14,457 bases of DNA from the NCBI GenBank assembly GCA_026985495.1, contig JALSQJ010000077.1, positions 1-14,457 on the forward strand, read 5' to 3'. A program made the position numbers and the translations under genes. The first letter of the stretch is position 1; each line of letters opens with the position of its first letter. Source of the stretch: Campylobacteraceae bacterium. GTDB taxonomy: Bacteria; Campylobacterota; Campylobacteria; Campylobacterales; Sulfurovaceae. Shown one piece after another: positions 13,639-14,457 of the stretch. The notes beneath the pieces are model-generated. The model was not told where the DNA came from and did not search any database. It saw only the letters and a program-made list of their open reading frames with translations.

Positions 13639-14451
13639 ATGAAGATAATATTTCTAGGAACATCAGGTGGTCTGCCAAGTGCAACACGTAACACTACAGC
13701 ATTAGCACTTCAAAGTAATATAGCAGATGAGAAGTGGTCTCTTTTTGATTGTGGTGATGGAACAACATATCAAATAGCAAGAATAGAGTGGACGCTAGAT
13801 AAGCTTGACTCTATTTTTATTACTCATCTCCATGCTGACCACTTTTTTGGTATTTTGATGCTTCTTTACCGAAAAGATATGTACCGTGAGTGTTGTGACA
13901 TTATGCTCTATGCACCTAAAGGGGTAAAAGAGTTCATTGAGAGTGCTATGGAGATTACTAATAAAACCTTTATGAATTTTAAACTCACCATGGTTGAGAT
14001 AGAGGAGGGTAGTGAGATGGAGGTTCGAGATATGAGAGTGGAAGTTTTATCTTTAAAACATCGTATTCCATCGTATGCATACCATATTGAAACCAAAGAT
14101 AAAAGAGTGATTATTTCAGGAGACAATGAAGAGCCATCGGTTTTAAAGGAGTACCTACCAAATCTTGACCTTTTAGTTCATGAGTCCACCTTTAAAGAGG
14201 TAGATTATGAGGGAAGAGAGAGTTCAATGCACTCAACAGCTAAACTACTTGGAGAGGTAGCAGGTAGGTATGGGGTAGCTAATCTTATTGCCACACATTT
14301 TAGTGTTCGTTATGATGCAGAGGATATGAGAGAGATTTATAAAGAGATAGAGAGCAACTACAGAAACCCTCTATTTTTAGCGAATGATTTAGATGAGTTT
14401 CTATTAGAGAGTTATGAGGATAGAGCCTCTACTTTAACTTTGACCTCTTGA
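13639..14451 (+). CDS. RNase Z (ElaC)-like metallo-beta-lactamase-fold hydrolase without the usual long arm
   Basis: A 270-residue cytoplasmic MBL-fold protein of the COG1234/RNase Z type. The N-terminus MKIIFLGTSGGLPSATRNTT and FDCGDGTTYQI (36-46) match RNase Z. Metal-binding residues are HLHADH (63-68: H63, H65, D67, H68), H141, D162 (in SGDN rather than the usual SGDT) and H220 (THFSVRY). The HEST (181-184) and MHST (197-200) motifs are present too. RNase Z matures tRNA 3' ends. However, H141 and D162 are only 21 residues apart, compared with about 70 in E. coli ElaC, so the protruding tRNA-binding arm is absent and the total length is about 35 residues short. A different phosphodiester or ester substrate is possible. 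GGAG at 13630-13633 lies five bases before ATG; the gap to the MFS gene is 25 bp. It is complete, with its stop 6 bp before the window end. Confidence 0.8.
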   Translation: MKIIFLGTSGGLPSATRNTTALALQSNIADEKWSLFDCGDGTTYQIARIEWTLDKLDSIFITHLHADHFFGILMLLYRKDMYRECCDIMLYAPKGVKEFIESAMEITNKTFMNFKLTMVEIEEGSEMEVRDMRVEVLSLKHRIPSYAYHIETKDKRVIISGDNEEPSVLKEYLPNLDLLVHESTFKEVDYEGRESSMHSTAKLLGEVAGRYGVANLIATHFSVRYDAEDMREIYKEIESNYRNPLFLANDLDEFLLESYEDRASTLTLTS

Positions 14452-14457
14452 TAACAA

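Noticed and set aside
13908..14126. Minus-strand open frame inside the RNase Z-like gene
   Set aside because: Antisense shadow over metal-binding motifs; no independent support.

Overview
The window is an AT-rich chromosomal segment of a Campylobacterota (epsilonproteobacterial) bacterium, most like free-living Sulfurovum/Sulfurimonas-type relatives. The main clues are the UPF0323 lipoprotein gene next to a glutathionylspermidine-synthase-like gene, ubiE close to xseA, the NhaD-type antiporter, and the strong preference for A/T-ending codons. The genus is inference. Almost everything is ordinary core-genome content. There are no rRNA or tRNA genes, insertion sequences, integrases, CRISPR arrays or phage genes, and no gene-free stretch longer than about 225 bases.

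Layout. 1-618 is the 3' end of a Na+/H+ antiporter gene (nhaD), cut by the window edge. It converges with a bacteriohemerythrin gene on the minus strand (636-1067). guaA (1206-2741), a small secreted DUF11-like protein (2819-3301) and a KefB/CPA2-type cation:proton antiporter with an RCK/TrkA-N domain (3453-5072) follow on the plus strand. rlpA (5122-5838, minus) and htpG (6042-7904, plus) are divergent around a 203-bp control region. After a good intrinsic terminator comes a two-gene unit at 8127-9950: a UPF0323 lipoprotein and a GSP-synthase-like ATP-grasp protein. From 10064 a tight co-directional cluster holds ubiE, a 110-aa membrane protein, xseA, an MFS transporter and an RNase Z-like metallo-beta-lactamase protein. 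Its junctions are a 4-bp overlap, 0, 32 and 25 bp, so it probably forms one operon.

How the genes fit together. The set covers ion and pH homeostasis (NhaD, CPA2 antiporter), O2 binding (hemerythrin), purine synthesis (GuaA), envelope and peptidoglycan maintenance (RlpA, UPF0323/ATP-grasp pair), protein folding (HtpG), menaquinone synthesis (UbiE), DNA repair (XseA) and possibly RNA maturation.

Most interesting non-coding signals. (1) The rlpA and htpG promoters are nearly mirror images: 30-bp arms, 27/30 identical, facing outward, with a small dyad close to the midpoint. This could be promoter duplication, shared control, or an invertible promoter segment. (2) Two overlapping perfect dyads sit on the -35 position of the ubiE operon promoter. 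(3) A well-placed SD/TTG start overlapping the xseA stop is followed by an in-frame amber codon just before the MFS gene. (4) The RNase Z-like protein lacks room for the usual tRNA-binding arm. I found no clearly new multi-gene system.
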